64,000 nucleotides of DNA from NCBI RefSeq assembly GCF_003600645.1, contig NZ_CP032482.1:4092001-4156000 (forward strand), written 5' to 3'. The DNA comes from Yersinia rochesterensis. GTDB taxonomy: Bacteria > Pseudomonadota > Gammaproteobacteria > Enterobacterales > Enterobacteriaceae. Under the pieces are notes generated by a model, which was not told the origin of the DNA, ran no database searches, and saw nothing but the letters and a program-made list of their open reading frames with translations. Made by a program: the position numbers and the translations under genes. Of this stretch, positions 32,255 to 40,215 are shown piece by piece; positions within the stretch are counted from its first letter, which is position 1; the number at the start of each line of letters is the position of its first letter.

Positions 32255-33067
32255 TCAGCTATACAGCGCCAAAAGCTCGTTCACTTTACTACGGCCAAGG
32301 ATATTACGGCTGATAGTTCGGCGCGCTTTGACCACATGCAGTGACGCCTGATGATACCAATCGCGCGTCAGCTCTGTGTCGTGATTAGAAATTAGAACCG
32401 GGATCTTATTTTCTGCTGATAGCTGGTAAGCCAGACGAGCCAGATTCTGTTGATCCGCTAAACCAAAATTACTGGTGTGATATGCCGTGAAATTAGCCGT
32501 CGCTGATAATGGCGCATACGGAGGATCGCAGTAAACCACCGCCCCGTGCACAGCTTTTAATAAAGTTTCCTGATAATGCTCACAAACAAAAACAGCATTT
32601 TGCGATTTTTCAGCAAACCAATACAGCTCATTTTCGGGGAAATAAGGTTTTTTGTAACGACCGAAAGGCACATTGAATTCACCGCTCAAATTATAACGGC
32701 ACAGACCGTTATAACAATGGCGATTCAAATAGAGAAATAATAAAGCACGGCGATAGGTATCGGCACTGGCGTTAAACTCTTGACGCAGTTGATAAAAACT
32801 CTCGGAATTATTGAAATCGCCCGTGAATAAAACACGAGCATCCCGCACGAAGCCATCAGTGCGGTTCTTTACAATATTGTAGAGGTTAATGAGATCACTG
32901 TTGATATCGGCCAGTATGTAAGATTCATACTCAGTGTTAAGAAACACCGACCCCGCACCGACGAATGGCTCTATCAAGCAGTCTCCCGCTGGAAGATGGC
33001 GTCGAATGTCATCAACCAGCGGATATTTCCCACCAGCCCATTTTAAAAAAGCGCGGTTTTTCTTCAT
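32255..33067 (-). CDS. dam: DNA adenine methyltransferase Dam
   Basis: Methylates adenine in GATC, directing mismatch repair and timing replication; 270 residues. The SAM-binding motif is in KWAGGKYPL (9-17) and IEPFVGAGSVF, and the catalytic motif DPPY is at 181-184. It lies between damX and rpe, as in E. coli. The gap to rpe is about 100 bp. Confidence 0.97.
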   Translation of the reverse strand: MKKNRAFLKWAGGKYPLVDDIRRHLPAGDCLIEPFVGAGSVFLNTEYESYILADINSDLINLYNIVKNRTDGFVRDARVLFTGDFNNSESFYQLRQEFNASADTYRRALLFLYLNRHCYNGLCRYNLSGEFNVPFGRYKKPYFPENELYWFAEKSQNAVFVCEHYQETLLKAVHGAVVYCDPPYAPLSATANFTAYHTSNFGLADQQNLARLAYQLSAENKIPVLISNHDTELTRDWYHQASLHVVKARRTISRNILGRSKVNELLALYS

Positions 33068-33150
33068 GCCGTCAGTTAGCTACTTAATAATTCAGAGCCG
33101 CAGATTGTACTCTGTTTCAGACAGCACATCAGCGCACAAATAAGAATGAT

Positions 33151-34164
33151 TTATTTTTTAAGGTCTTGCTGTACTTGTTGTACAGGTTTAACCCACGGTT
33201 TTTTCGCCTGAACATCAGCGGGTAATGTGGCTATCGCCCTTTTAGCATCAGCAGAGGAGGCGTAATTGCCACTCACTAAGATGTACCAAGGCTTACCATC
33301 ACGTTTAGTTTCATATACATGATAGTCAGATAGTTTTTGCTGCTTAGCATAGGCATTCAAGGTATCTGAGCGCGATGCGCTGCTCAGTTGTAACGTGAAG
33401 TGGCTACCAGGAGCATTTTTCAATGCGCTGCTGCTGCCAGCCGAACCTGACTTCGCCACCGCAGAAGCGGCTGGAGAGACGGCTGTTGTCGGATTTTTAT
33501 GGCTAACAGCGGATGAATTCGTTGCTGATTGTTTAGTCGCTGCCGTGGCCTGTTTCTGCGTCGGATGAGTCATCGGTTCCCGTGCTACTGGCGCTTTGGC
33601 CCCTTTCGAGGTTGAAACGGTAGCTGGTGCCGTCGGCAGTGTGGAGGTCGGGCCGTCATTCATATTCTGAGACAGAGTATCGACCTGCCCCTGGGCCTGA
33701 GAAAGCGCATCAGACATATTCCCAGGCAATTCAACACGTTGAGTTGAATTATTGACAGAAGACTGCGGAGCGGCCTCGGTCGGTGTCGGAGAAATCGGCG
33801 GCACATTGATATCTTGTGGCTGAGCGGTATTTCTCACGCCATTGGCATCATGACCATCGGTGGTGTTATTTGCCACGGCTGGCTGAGTATTGCTGCCACT
33901 GGTCAGTGAAGATGAATCAGACAGATTAATATTTCGCGCAGCATCCACATTTGGATTTTGTTGCGATGCTTCATGCTCGGTCGGGGCTTTTAAGGCTGAA
34001 CCAATGGCAATAATGATCAGCAGCAGCACTAAAATGCCAATACCAATCATCATATGTTGGCGTGAAACAGCAAGCTTAGGCCCAGTCGAGGACTTGCGGG
34101 CACGTGTTGGGCGACGGTCACTGCTATCTGGTTTCAGATCGTCTTCCGGCTTTAAATCATCCAT
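33151..34164 (-). CDS. damX: Cell division protein DamX (SPOR domain)
   Basis: 337-residue bitopic inner-membrane protein. A short basic cytoplasmic segment is followed by one membrane span (MIGIGILVLLLIIIAIGSAL near 39-58). Then comes a long Ser/Thr/Ala/Pro-rich periplasmic linker, and a C-terminal SPOR domain (FTLQLSSASRSDTLNAYAKQ to the end) that binds septal peptidoglycan. It is shorter than E. coli DamX, mostly in the linker and cytoplasmic part. GGAGGG precedes the ATG. Confidence 0.93.
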   Translation of the reverse strand: MDDLKPEDDLKPDSSDRRPTRARKSSTGPKLAVSRQHMMIGIGILVLLLIIIAIGSALKAPTEHEASQQNPNVDAARNINLSDSSSLTSGSNTQPAVANNTTDGHDANGVRNTAQPQDINVPPISPTPTEAAPQSSVNNSTQRVELPGNMSDALSQAQGQVDTLSQNMNDGPTSTLPTAPATVSTSKGAKAPVAREPMTHPTQKQATAATKQSATNSSAVSHKNPTTAVSPAASAVAKSGSAGSSSALKNAPGSHFTLQLSSASRSDTLNAYAKQQKLSDYHVYETKRDGKPWYILVSGNYASSADAKRAIATLPADVQAKKPWVKPVQQVQQDLKK

Positions 34165-34294
34165 CTAAACCCTCCAACTAGAGGCAAAAGCCTACCGCAT
34201 TTATCATTGCAGTCCGGCTGATTGATTTTACTGACTGCTAACAAGCTAAAACGCCCGCAGCAAAGGAATATAATAAATATACTTATGCCATTTT

Positions 34295-34317
34295 CTATCA
34301 CTGACAATCAGTGATAG
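34295..34317. repeat. 10-bp hairpin overlapping the aroB stop codon
   Basis: CTATCACTGA (34295-34304) pairs perfectly with TCAGTGATAG (34308-34317) around a 3-nt loop; the aroB stop is inside it. Read on the minus strand it is followed by AAAATGGC, so it is unlikely to be a normal terminator. It may protect or process the aroB-damX mRNA. Confidence 0.6.
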
Positions 34318-35383
34318 ACGCCAGTACCATATCATGTGCAACACCACCACGAACTTCTGACCGACCTATTGCGGTTGGCAATACCAGACGAAGCTCACCG
34401 GCTAGCACTTTTTTATCTCGCATCATGTGCGGCAGATAGGACTCTGGCGTCATTTCCTGCGGCCCGCTGACTGGCAGACCAGCACGTAAAAGTAGTTTCT
34501 TGATACGCTCAACATCTTGGTCTGAAAGCTGGCCTAATCGACGGGAGGTATGTGCAGCCATCATCATTCCGGCGGCAACTGCTTCCCCGTGTAGCCAGAC
34601 GCCATAACCCATTTCAGCCTCAATAGCATGACCATAAGTATGACCCAAATTGAGTAAAGCGCGCATCCCGCTCTCTTCCCTTTCGTCGGCGGCAACAACA
34701 TCGGCTTTCAATTCACAGCAACGGCGGATGCAGTAAGCTAATGCTGACATATCCAGTGCTAACAAAGCGTCAATATTGTTTTCCAGCCACTCAAAGAAAG
34801 CGGCGTCAAGAATGATACCGTATTTGATAACTTCGGCCAGCCCGGAAGCAAGCTCACGTGGAGGGAGGGTTTTGAGACAATCAAGGTCAACCACCACCGA
34901 TGCGGGCTGGTAGAAAGCACCAATCATGTTCTTACCCAATGGGTGGTTCACTGCGGTTTTACCACCGACAGAGGAATCCACTTGAGAAAGTAAGGTGGTA
35001 GGAACTTGAATAAAGCGTACACCGCGTTGATAACAAGCTGCGGCAAAACCGGTCAGGTCGCCTACTACACCGCCACCTAGGGCGACAAGTGTAGTATCAC
35101 GACCGTGCGGTTTTTCCAGAAGGGCAGAAAATACCTGCTCCAGAACACTCAGAGATTTATACTGTTCACCATCAGGTAAAATCACCTGATCGACTTTAAT
35201 GCCGCTTTGTTCCAGCACTGCCCGGAGCGAATCCAGGTAGAGTGGCGCTAGCGTTTGGTTGGTCACCAGCATTACCTGGTCACCCGCTTTTAGCGGCTTA
35301 AAAGAGGCCGGATCTTTGAACAATCCAGCAGCAATCGTAATCGGGTAGCTACGCTCCCCTAACGTGACAGTAATCTTCTCCAT
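34298..35383 (-). CDS. aroB: 3-dehydroquinate synthase AroB
   Basis: Second enzyme of the shikimate pathway, converting DAHP to 3-dehydroquinate with NAD and Zn; 361 residues. The NAD-binding block is [21 protein letters not shown] near 95-115. Zn ligands lie in the conserved [12 protein letters not shown] and [11 protein letters not shown] stretches. It follows aroK by about 55 bp on the minus strand. Confidence 0.97.
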   Translation of the reverse strand: MEKITVTLGERSYPITIAAGLFKDPASFKPLKAGDQVMLVTNQTLAPLYLDSLRAVLEQSGIKVDQVILPDGEQYKSLSVLEQVFSALLEKPHGRDTTLVALGGGVVGDLTGFAAACYQRGVRFIQVPTTLLSQVDSSVGGKTAVNHPLGKNMIGAFYQPASVVVDLDCLKTLPPRELASGLAEVIKYGIILDAAFFEWLENNIDALLALDMSALAYCIRRCCELKADVVAADEREESGMRALLNLGHTYGHAIEAEMGYGVWLHGEAVAAGMMMAAHTSRRLGQLSDQDVERIKKLLLRAGLPVSGPQEMTPESYLPHMMRDKKVLAGELRLVLPTAIGRSEVRGGVAHDMVLASITDCQ

Positions 35384-35438
35384 GTCGCGCCCTGTAACCT
35401 TCTTAACTTACGCCCGCGGGCATTAGTAAAATGCTAAA

Positions 35439-35960
35439 TCAGTTACTTTCCAGCATGTTGATAATCTGGTTAGCAACAACTTTCGCGCTTTGATCGTCAG
35501 TGCGGATGGTGACATCTGCAATTTCTTCGTACAACGGATTACGTTCTTTTGCCAGTGCTTCTAACACCTCACGTGGAGGCGAATCAACCTGCAACAACGG
35601 ACGTTTTTTGTCGCGCTGTGTGCGGGCCAACTGCTTCTCGATGGTGGTTTCTAAATACACCACCACGCCACGGGCTGACAAACGGTTACGGGTTTCTCTG
35701 GATTTAACAGAGCCACCACCGGTTGCCAGAACAATGCCCTGTTTTTCCGTCAGTTCATTAATAACTTTTTCTTCACGATCGCGGAAACCTTCTTCGCCTT
35801 CCACGTCGAATACCCAGCCCACGTCAGCTCCGGTACGTCGCTCAATTTCTTGATCAGAGTCGAAAAACTCCATATTGAGTTGCTGAGCTAACTGACGACC
35901 AATAGTGCTTTTGCCGGCACCCATAGGCCCAACCAGAAAGATATTGCGTTTCTCTGCCAT
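35439..35960 (-). CDS. aroK: Shikimate kinase I AroK
   Basis: P-loop kinase phosphorylating shikimate; 173 residues, almost identical to the E. coli protein as I remember it. Walker [10 protein letters not shown] is at 11-19, [11 protein letters not shown] forms the shikimate-binding region and ATGGGSV is near 80. It begins the aroK-aroB-damX-dam-rpe-gph-trpS transcript. No strong Shine-Dalgarno is visible before the ATG. Confidence 0.97.
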   Translation of the reverse strand: MAEKRNIFLVGPMGAGKSTIGRQLAQQLNMEFFDSDQEIERRTGADVGWVFDVEGEEGFRDREEKVINELTEKQGIVLATGGGSVKSRETRNRLSARGVVVYLETTIEKQLARTQRDKKRPLLQVDSPPREVLEALAKERNPLYEEIADVTIRTDDQSAKVVANQIINMLESN

Positions 35961-36307
35961 GTTTTTGGTATTACTAAGACTATTCGTTAATGATAACCCG
36001 CCCCGCCAATCAAATTAGCAACGGGACCTAAACTGAAACCTCATGAGCGATAGTGCGAGATCAGACTGAAAATTATCTCAGCACTTCTGGTAGTTTGGCA
36101 ACCGAATAAATCGTTGTACACGTCGTGGGAGGGAAACCATACGTTTTTATCGGCGTATCAACGTTATTAAAAACCTCGGAGCTCAATTCGGTAACCCTTG
36201 TAAGCTAAATCGGGGGCAGCGTCAAATTTAGAAGCCTCCTATCACACAAAAAGTTGCAGAAAGTCACCAAGATTGGCCTGTTTTCATCAATCGGCACCTT
36301 TTGGGGC
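35961..36307. promoter_or_regulatory. aroK upstream region
   Basis: 347 bp with no credible gene, between hofQ (ending at 36308) and aroK, both minus strand. It should hold the aroK promoter and any hofQ terminator; no strong intrinsic terminator or named operator was found. Confidence 0.5.
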
Positions 36308-37654
36308 TCAAGTACCTATCAACCTTGGGGTGATAAAAATAACTAACTCCCGACGACTTTGTTGCTGGGCGTCCTGTTTAAACAGCCCCCCCAACCAAGG
36401 AATATCGGCCAACATAGGCACTTTATTAACACCTTGACTGTTTTTTTGCTGAAAAATCCCACCTAATACAATAGTTTCGCCGTTATTGACGGTTATTTGG
36501 GTTTTTATTTCCTGCTTATCGATTAGCAAAGTTTCACTATCACCACGTTTCATCGCCATTCCCGGCATATTATGGCTGATTTTTAAGTTTAAAGTAATTT
36601 TGCCATTACGCAGTATTTTTGGTGTGACCTCCATTCCTAATACCGCCTCTTTAAACTCAATCGTCGTCGCCCCTTTCTTCCCCCGCGAGACAGTATAAGG
36701 AATATCAGAACCTTGTTTGATGCTGGCGGTTTGCTGGTGTGAGGCTACTAAGCGCGGGCTGGCAATAATGTCGACCTGATTTTCTTGCTCCAGAGCGCTC
36801 AACTCCAGCTCCAGCAGCCGCCCTCCGATGCGGGCAACATTAAATCCAGCACTGACTGCGCTGGTAGGCAGCGGCAAATTGACATTAAAATCACTCATTC
36901 TCAGCGCGGATGTAGGTTGTGGCTCCCCCATTCCCCAACGTACGCCAAGCTCCTGCAAGTTTTCACGGCTGATGGTCACTATATGCGCAGCTAACTGTAC
37001 TTGCTGTAAAGGCAAATCCATCTCTGCCAACCAGCTTTTCAATAATGCTAATGATGCGGAAGTATCACGAATTAATAATGTATTTGTACGTTTATCTACC
37101 ACCACACTGCCCAGTGGAGAAAGTAACCCGCCCTCGGCCAGATTCAAGCTGTCCGCGACTTGTTCAGCATCCGCATATTGCAAAGCAAGGCTCAAATTAC
37201 TGAGTGATTCTGGGCCAGCTTTTTGTTTAGCTTGCAGCCGCCTGTCCTCAATATCCTGTTCAGTGAAAACCATCATCACCGCCCCTTCGCGCTCGACTTT
37301 CAAGCGGCTCATGCGCAAAACGATAGCAAGTGCTTGTTCCCAAGGGACATCCACCAGCCGGAGACTAAGATTACCGCCAATATCTGCCGCAATGACCAAA
37401 TTCAATTGCTGATAATCCGCCAGTGCTTGCAACACCATGGGGGCAGGAGTGTCTTGAAACTCCAGTGAGATTGGCGAGCCGCCTTTTGCATTAATGGAAA
37501 AGGGCATGGTAAGTAAGACACCGAGCAGCAGAAAAATAAATAATAGCTCTCGCGGCATACCAAACGCAGCCCATAGCCCGTCTTTTGATTTGTCCATATT
37601 ATTGATTTTAAATATATTTTTAATTTTAAATATATAGAAACCCATCAGATTCAT
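36308..37654 (-). CDS. hofQ: Secretin HofQ (DNA utilisation)
   Basis: 448-residue PilQ-like outer-membrane secretin linked in E. coli to use of DNA as nutrient. An N-terminal STN-like domain (ISLEFQDTPAPMVLQALADY near 61-80) and N-domains are followed by the C-terminal secretin domain with LGMEVTPKIL, GETIVLGGIFQ and VIFITPRL. The N-terminus is uncertain: ATG 37654 and 37645 add about 30 residues before a signal-peptide-like segment (LLFIFLLLGVLLTMPFSINA) that could start at ATG 37558. AAGGA sits best for 37645. Confidence 0.9.
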   Translation of the reverse strand: MNLMGFYIFKIKNIFKINNMDKSKDGLWAAFGMPRELLFIFLLLGVLLTMPFSINAKGGSPISLEFQDTPAPMVLQALADYQQLNLVIAADIGGNLSLRLVDVPWEQALAIVLRMSRLKVEREGAVMMVFTEQDIEDRRLQAKQKAGPESLSNLSLALQYADAEQVADSLNLAEGGLLSPLGSVVVDKRTNTLLIRDTSASLALLKSWLAEMDLPLQQVQLAAHIVTISRENLQELGVRWGMGEPQPTSALRMSDFNVNLPLPTSAVSAGFNVARIGGRLLELELSALEQENQVDIIASPRLVASHQQTASIKQGSDIPYTVSRGKKGATTIEFKEAVLGMEVTPKILRNGKITLNLKISHNMPGMAMKRGDSETLLIDKQEIKTQITVNNGETIVLGGIFQQKNSQGVNKVPMLADIPWLGGLFKQDAQQQSRRELVIFITPRLIGT

Positions 37655-37680
37655 TCCTTTTAATACTGATGATTAATATC

Positions 37681-38058
37681 TTAGCGCATCGAGAGCACCA
37701 CAGAACCTGATGAACCCGAGCATGGCTTTTCTGGGTTAACATGCTGGAGGCGGACTTGCCGCGCACTGATGTCGGTCACTTGCCAATGAGCCAATAGGCG
37801 CGTTTCTATCGCCAGTTTTTGCCACTGGCCCTCCGCCCGCTGTACCCAAGCAGAATGGTAATCCGCCCCCCGGACAATGCCCTGTAATTGCCAATCGGCG
37901 AGTTTTTCACGGTCATCATCACAAGCCCCTGTTAATACTCGTTCAAATGGGTTGCGCCCAATCTCAGCCAGTAAGGGTTCTGCGCCAACCGTCAAAGCCG
38001 GTAATGCCACCATCAACAGCCCTCCAAACATCCACTGTCTGTTGCGGCGATTATTCAC
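37681..38058 (-). CDS. hofP: HofP pilus-assembly-like lipoprotein/periplasmic protein
   Basis: 125 residues from GTG 38058, with CGGAGG 5 nt upstream; another GTG at 38064 is too close to that site. One membrane or signal segment (WMFGGLLMVALPALTVGA) is followed by a PilP-like domain with NPFERV and LQGIVRG. Its likely role is an inner-membrane link to the HofQ secretin. It overlaps hofO by 8 bp. Confidence 0.85.
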   Translation of the reverse strand: MNNRRNRQWMFGGLLMVALPALTVGAEPLLAEIGRNPFERVLTGACDDDREKLADWQLQGIVRGADYHSAWVQRAEGQWQKLAIETRLLAHWQVTDISARQVRLQHVNPEKPCSGSSGSVVLSMR

Positions 38059-38665
38059 TTTCACCTCCGGTAAGAGACTCTTTTAGGTTTAGTTTCACTG
38101 TCAGCGCATGCTTCTCTCGTGTAATGCCCATTATCTGGACTTGGACTGGCGATGAGGTTGCAGCTAACTGACGAAGTAAATGGAGCAATCCATAAAAATT
38201 AACCCGCAAGGTTGCATGCCATTGTTGTTGCTTGGTTAATTGTTGTTGCTTAGTTAATTGTTGTTGCTCAGTTAATTGTTGTTCGGCTGAGTTTCCTCCG
38301 GCCGCCACTGACTGTTCAGATTGCCGCTGCCAACTCATCACCTGTCCACCAAACGGCACAATCCATTGCCCCACCAAATGTGCCATTGAGGCATTTGACG
38401 GCTGCAACGGTGCTTCAACCGCATTCAACACAGTAATTTGCTGCTCAAGAGAAATGAGCGATGGCAACTGCATCAGTGTGGATTGTTGGCGCTCAATCTG
38501 TTGTTGGTGTTGAATAATTTCCTGAGTAGCTAGCCGTTGCTGTTGCCATAAGGGCCGCAGCACCATGCCATAAACACTCGCACCAACCAGCGCCAGTATC
38601 CCCCATTGATATAAACAAAGCTGCCAGCCGGGCCTGTCCATCCAGCGCTGAAGCTGTTTATTCAT
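38051..38665 (-). CDS. hofO: HofO (PilO-like) protein
   Basis: 204 residues from ATG 38665 (MNKQLQRWM). A membrane segment (CLYQWGILALVGASVYGMV near 17-35), a coiled-coil stretch and a PilO-like C-terminal domain are visible. A Gln-rich stretch near residue 130, built of six-residue QQLTKQ repeats from an 18-bp tandem DNA repeat, interrupts the domain. It overlaps hofN and hofP by 8 bp each. Confidence 0.85.
   Translation of the reverse strand: MNKQLQRWMDRPGWQLCLYQWGILALVGASVYGMVLRPLWQQQRLATQEIIQHQQQIERQQSTLMQLPSLISLEQQITVLNAVEAPLQPSNASMAHLVGQWIVPFGGQVMSWQRQSEQSVAAGGNSAEQQLTEQQQLTKQQQLTKQQQWHATLRVNFYGLLHLLRQLAATSSPVQVQIMGITREKHALTVKLNLKESLTGGESE
38223..38276. repeat. Three 18-bp tandem repeats inside hofO
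   Basis: Units at 38223-38240, 38241-38258 and 38259-38276 share tgttgttgct-(t/c)(g/a)-gttaat, with a partial fourth copy after. They are in frame and encode a repeated Gln-Gln-Leu-Thr-x-Gln. Confidence 0.92.
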
Positions 38666-39206
38666 CATTAACCCCCTCCTCCTGCCAGTCGGCCTGCGCC
38701 ATAAATCGAAAATGACCATCATCCTGCTGCGCAATTTTTTGTAAGCGCACATTTGCCAATAGGGGCTGACGCCTTAACTTCACCAAAAAATCATGGATAG
38801 CGGTGTAATCTTGGCTAACAGCCTCAAAAACCAGATGTTCACCTTTAGGTATCAGGCTGATTAACCAGCAGTTCTCGGGGATTTCCTGTGCTAACAACTG
38901 CAATAATGTTGCGTAGCGGCGAGCGGATTGGTGCATTTTCCGATACATTTTCACTCGCTGCTCCGCGTGCTGTTTTTGTGTCATCCGCTGTTGCACCTGT
39001 TGATGATGCTGGCTTAATACCTTTTGCTGGTGCAAAAGCGCGGTAAGGCTGCTTTGCTGACTGATTTGCGCTAACTGTGATTGCCGCTGCACAACCACCA
39101 GTATGATGATAAAAAACAGGGCTTGGCATAACCCTAAGTTGCGCCAAAATCGGTAACGTGCAAGCTGGCGATCTGTGCGCCATGATGAGAAATTAACCTG
39201 ATACAT
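38658..39206 (-). CDS. hofN: HofN (PilN-like) protein
   Basis: 182-residue PilN-like inner-membrane protein. A basic N-terminus (SSWRTDRQLARYRFWR) leads into a membrane span (LGLCQALFFIIILVVVQRQ), a long Gln-rich coiled coil and a small C-terminal domain. The ATG overlaps the hofM TGA by one base (TGATG), and its end overlaps hofO by 8 bp. It probably pairs with HofO to link HofM and the secretin. Confidence 0.87.
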   Translation of the reverse strand: MYQVNFSSWRTDRQLARYRFWRNLGLCQALFFIIILVVVQRQSQLAQISQQSSLTALLHQQKVLSQHHQQVQQRMTQKQHAEQRVKMYRKMHQSARRYATLLQLLAQEIPENCWLISLIPKGEHLVFEAVSQDYTAIHDFLVKLRRQPLLANVRLQKIAQQDDGHFRFMAQADWQEEGVNDE

Positions 39207-40096
39207 CAGTAATCTGCCGGGCGTAATGCCAACCCACCAGCCAACATGAAAGCGGCCGGTGATGAGGGCAAAGGGGGCTGATACTGAGCAAACGCAGCAA
39301 AGGGTGACCAGCGCGTGGTATTTTCCGGTGGGGATTCATCCATCATACTGCTGTAATACACTTTCACCGGATTATCATTTGGTTGGGGATGATGGGTATG
39401 CAACTGTGCCAGTAATGCAGTTAACGGATTAGCAATTAACGGATTAAACGAGCGCACGCAGTCGCATTCCTGTATCTCGTCAATTTCAATGGGTACCACA
39501 CCAAAGATAAACGGCATTTCACTGGAGGAAACCCACAACCACTCATGTGCCAGCCGATGAACTAACCAATAAGTCCCTGATAAACCAGCGGCCGTGGCCA
39601 TATAACGCAGGGCGCAGGGGGTGATATCAATTACGGGGGATGGTAGGTTAGCCTGCTGTAAACATGCTTGCCATTGGTGAATTTCTGACTGGCGAGCGGC
39701 TGTGATTAATAATTCACTACCAACTTCAGCACGATAATCCAGCGCCAACTCCTGACTGTTGACCGGGAAAAGCTTGCTTGCCTCCGCATTGATGAACCCC
39801 GTGCGTTCGGGTTCACGCAGCCGCCGGTCTGGAAGAGGGATAGTCTGCTGCAATATACGCTGGGCGGGCAGTGCAATGCGTAATGAAATATGTCGTGGTA
39901 ATTGTTTGCGTAATAATTTGAGTTTGTCGCTAACTACATCTGGCTGTTGTAAAATACCCTCCCGCAAAGCCCCAGAAGGTAAGGTTTGATGCCACCAATA
40001 CCGCAGTTGCCAACCATAACGGCGTCTGACAACGGCCAAGGCGCGTATAGCCTCCATTTGAATATCTAGCCCAACCTGCCAATATTGTGTGTGCAT
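39206..40096 (-). CDS. hofM: HofM (PilM-like) protein
   Basis: 296 residues from ATG 40096 (MHTQYWQVGLDIQ), with GGAGG 8 nt upstream. It is a PilM-like cytoplasmic actin-fold protein, though the usual ATP-binding motifs are weak. It starts hofMNOPQ, which matches the E. coli DNA-utilisation genes next to mrcA and divergent from it. A frame from 40141 would add 15 residues. Confidence 0.85.
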   Translation of the reverse strand: MHTQYWQVGLDIQMEAIRALAVVRRRYGWQLRYWWHQTLPSGALREGILQQPDVVSDKLKLLRKQLPRHISLRIALPAQRILQQTIPLPDRRLREPERTGFINAEASKLFPVNSQELALDYRAEVGSELLITAARQSEIHQWQACLQQANLPSPVIDITPCALRYMATAAGLSGTYWLVHRLAHEWLWVSSSEMPFIFGVVPIEIDEIQECDCVRSFNPLIANPLTALLAQLHTHHPQPNDNPVKVYYSSMMDESPPENTTRWSPFAAFAQYQPPLPSSPAAFMLAGGLALRPADY

Positions 40097-40215
40097 CTTT
40101 GTCGACCTCCGTGTCGAGAGAGAATAAAAGAACGTATCCATGTAACGGGCTTGCCTTTATACTACGGCGCGGTTGTTTATAAACTGCCCAATTGACATTG
40201 AATGGGAAATCTCAG

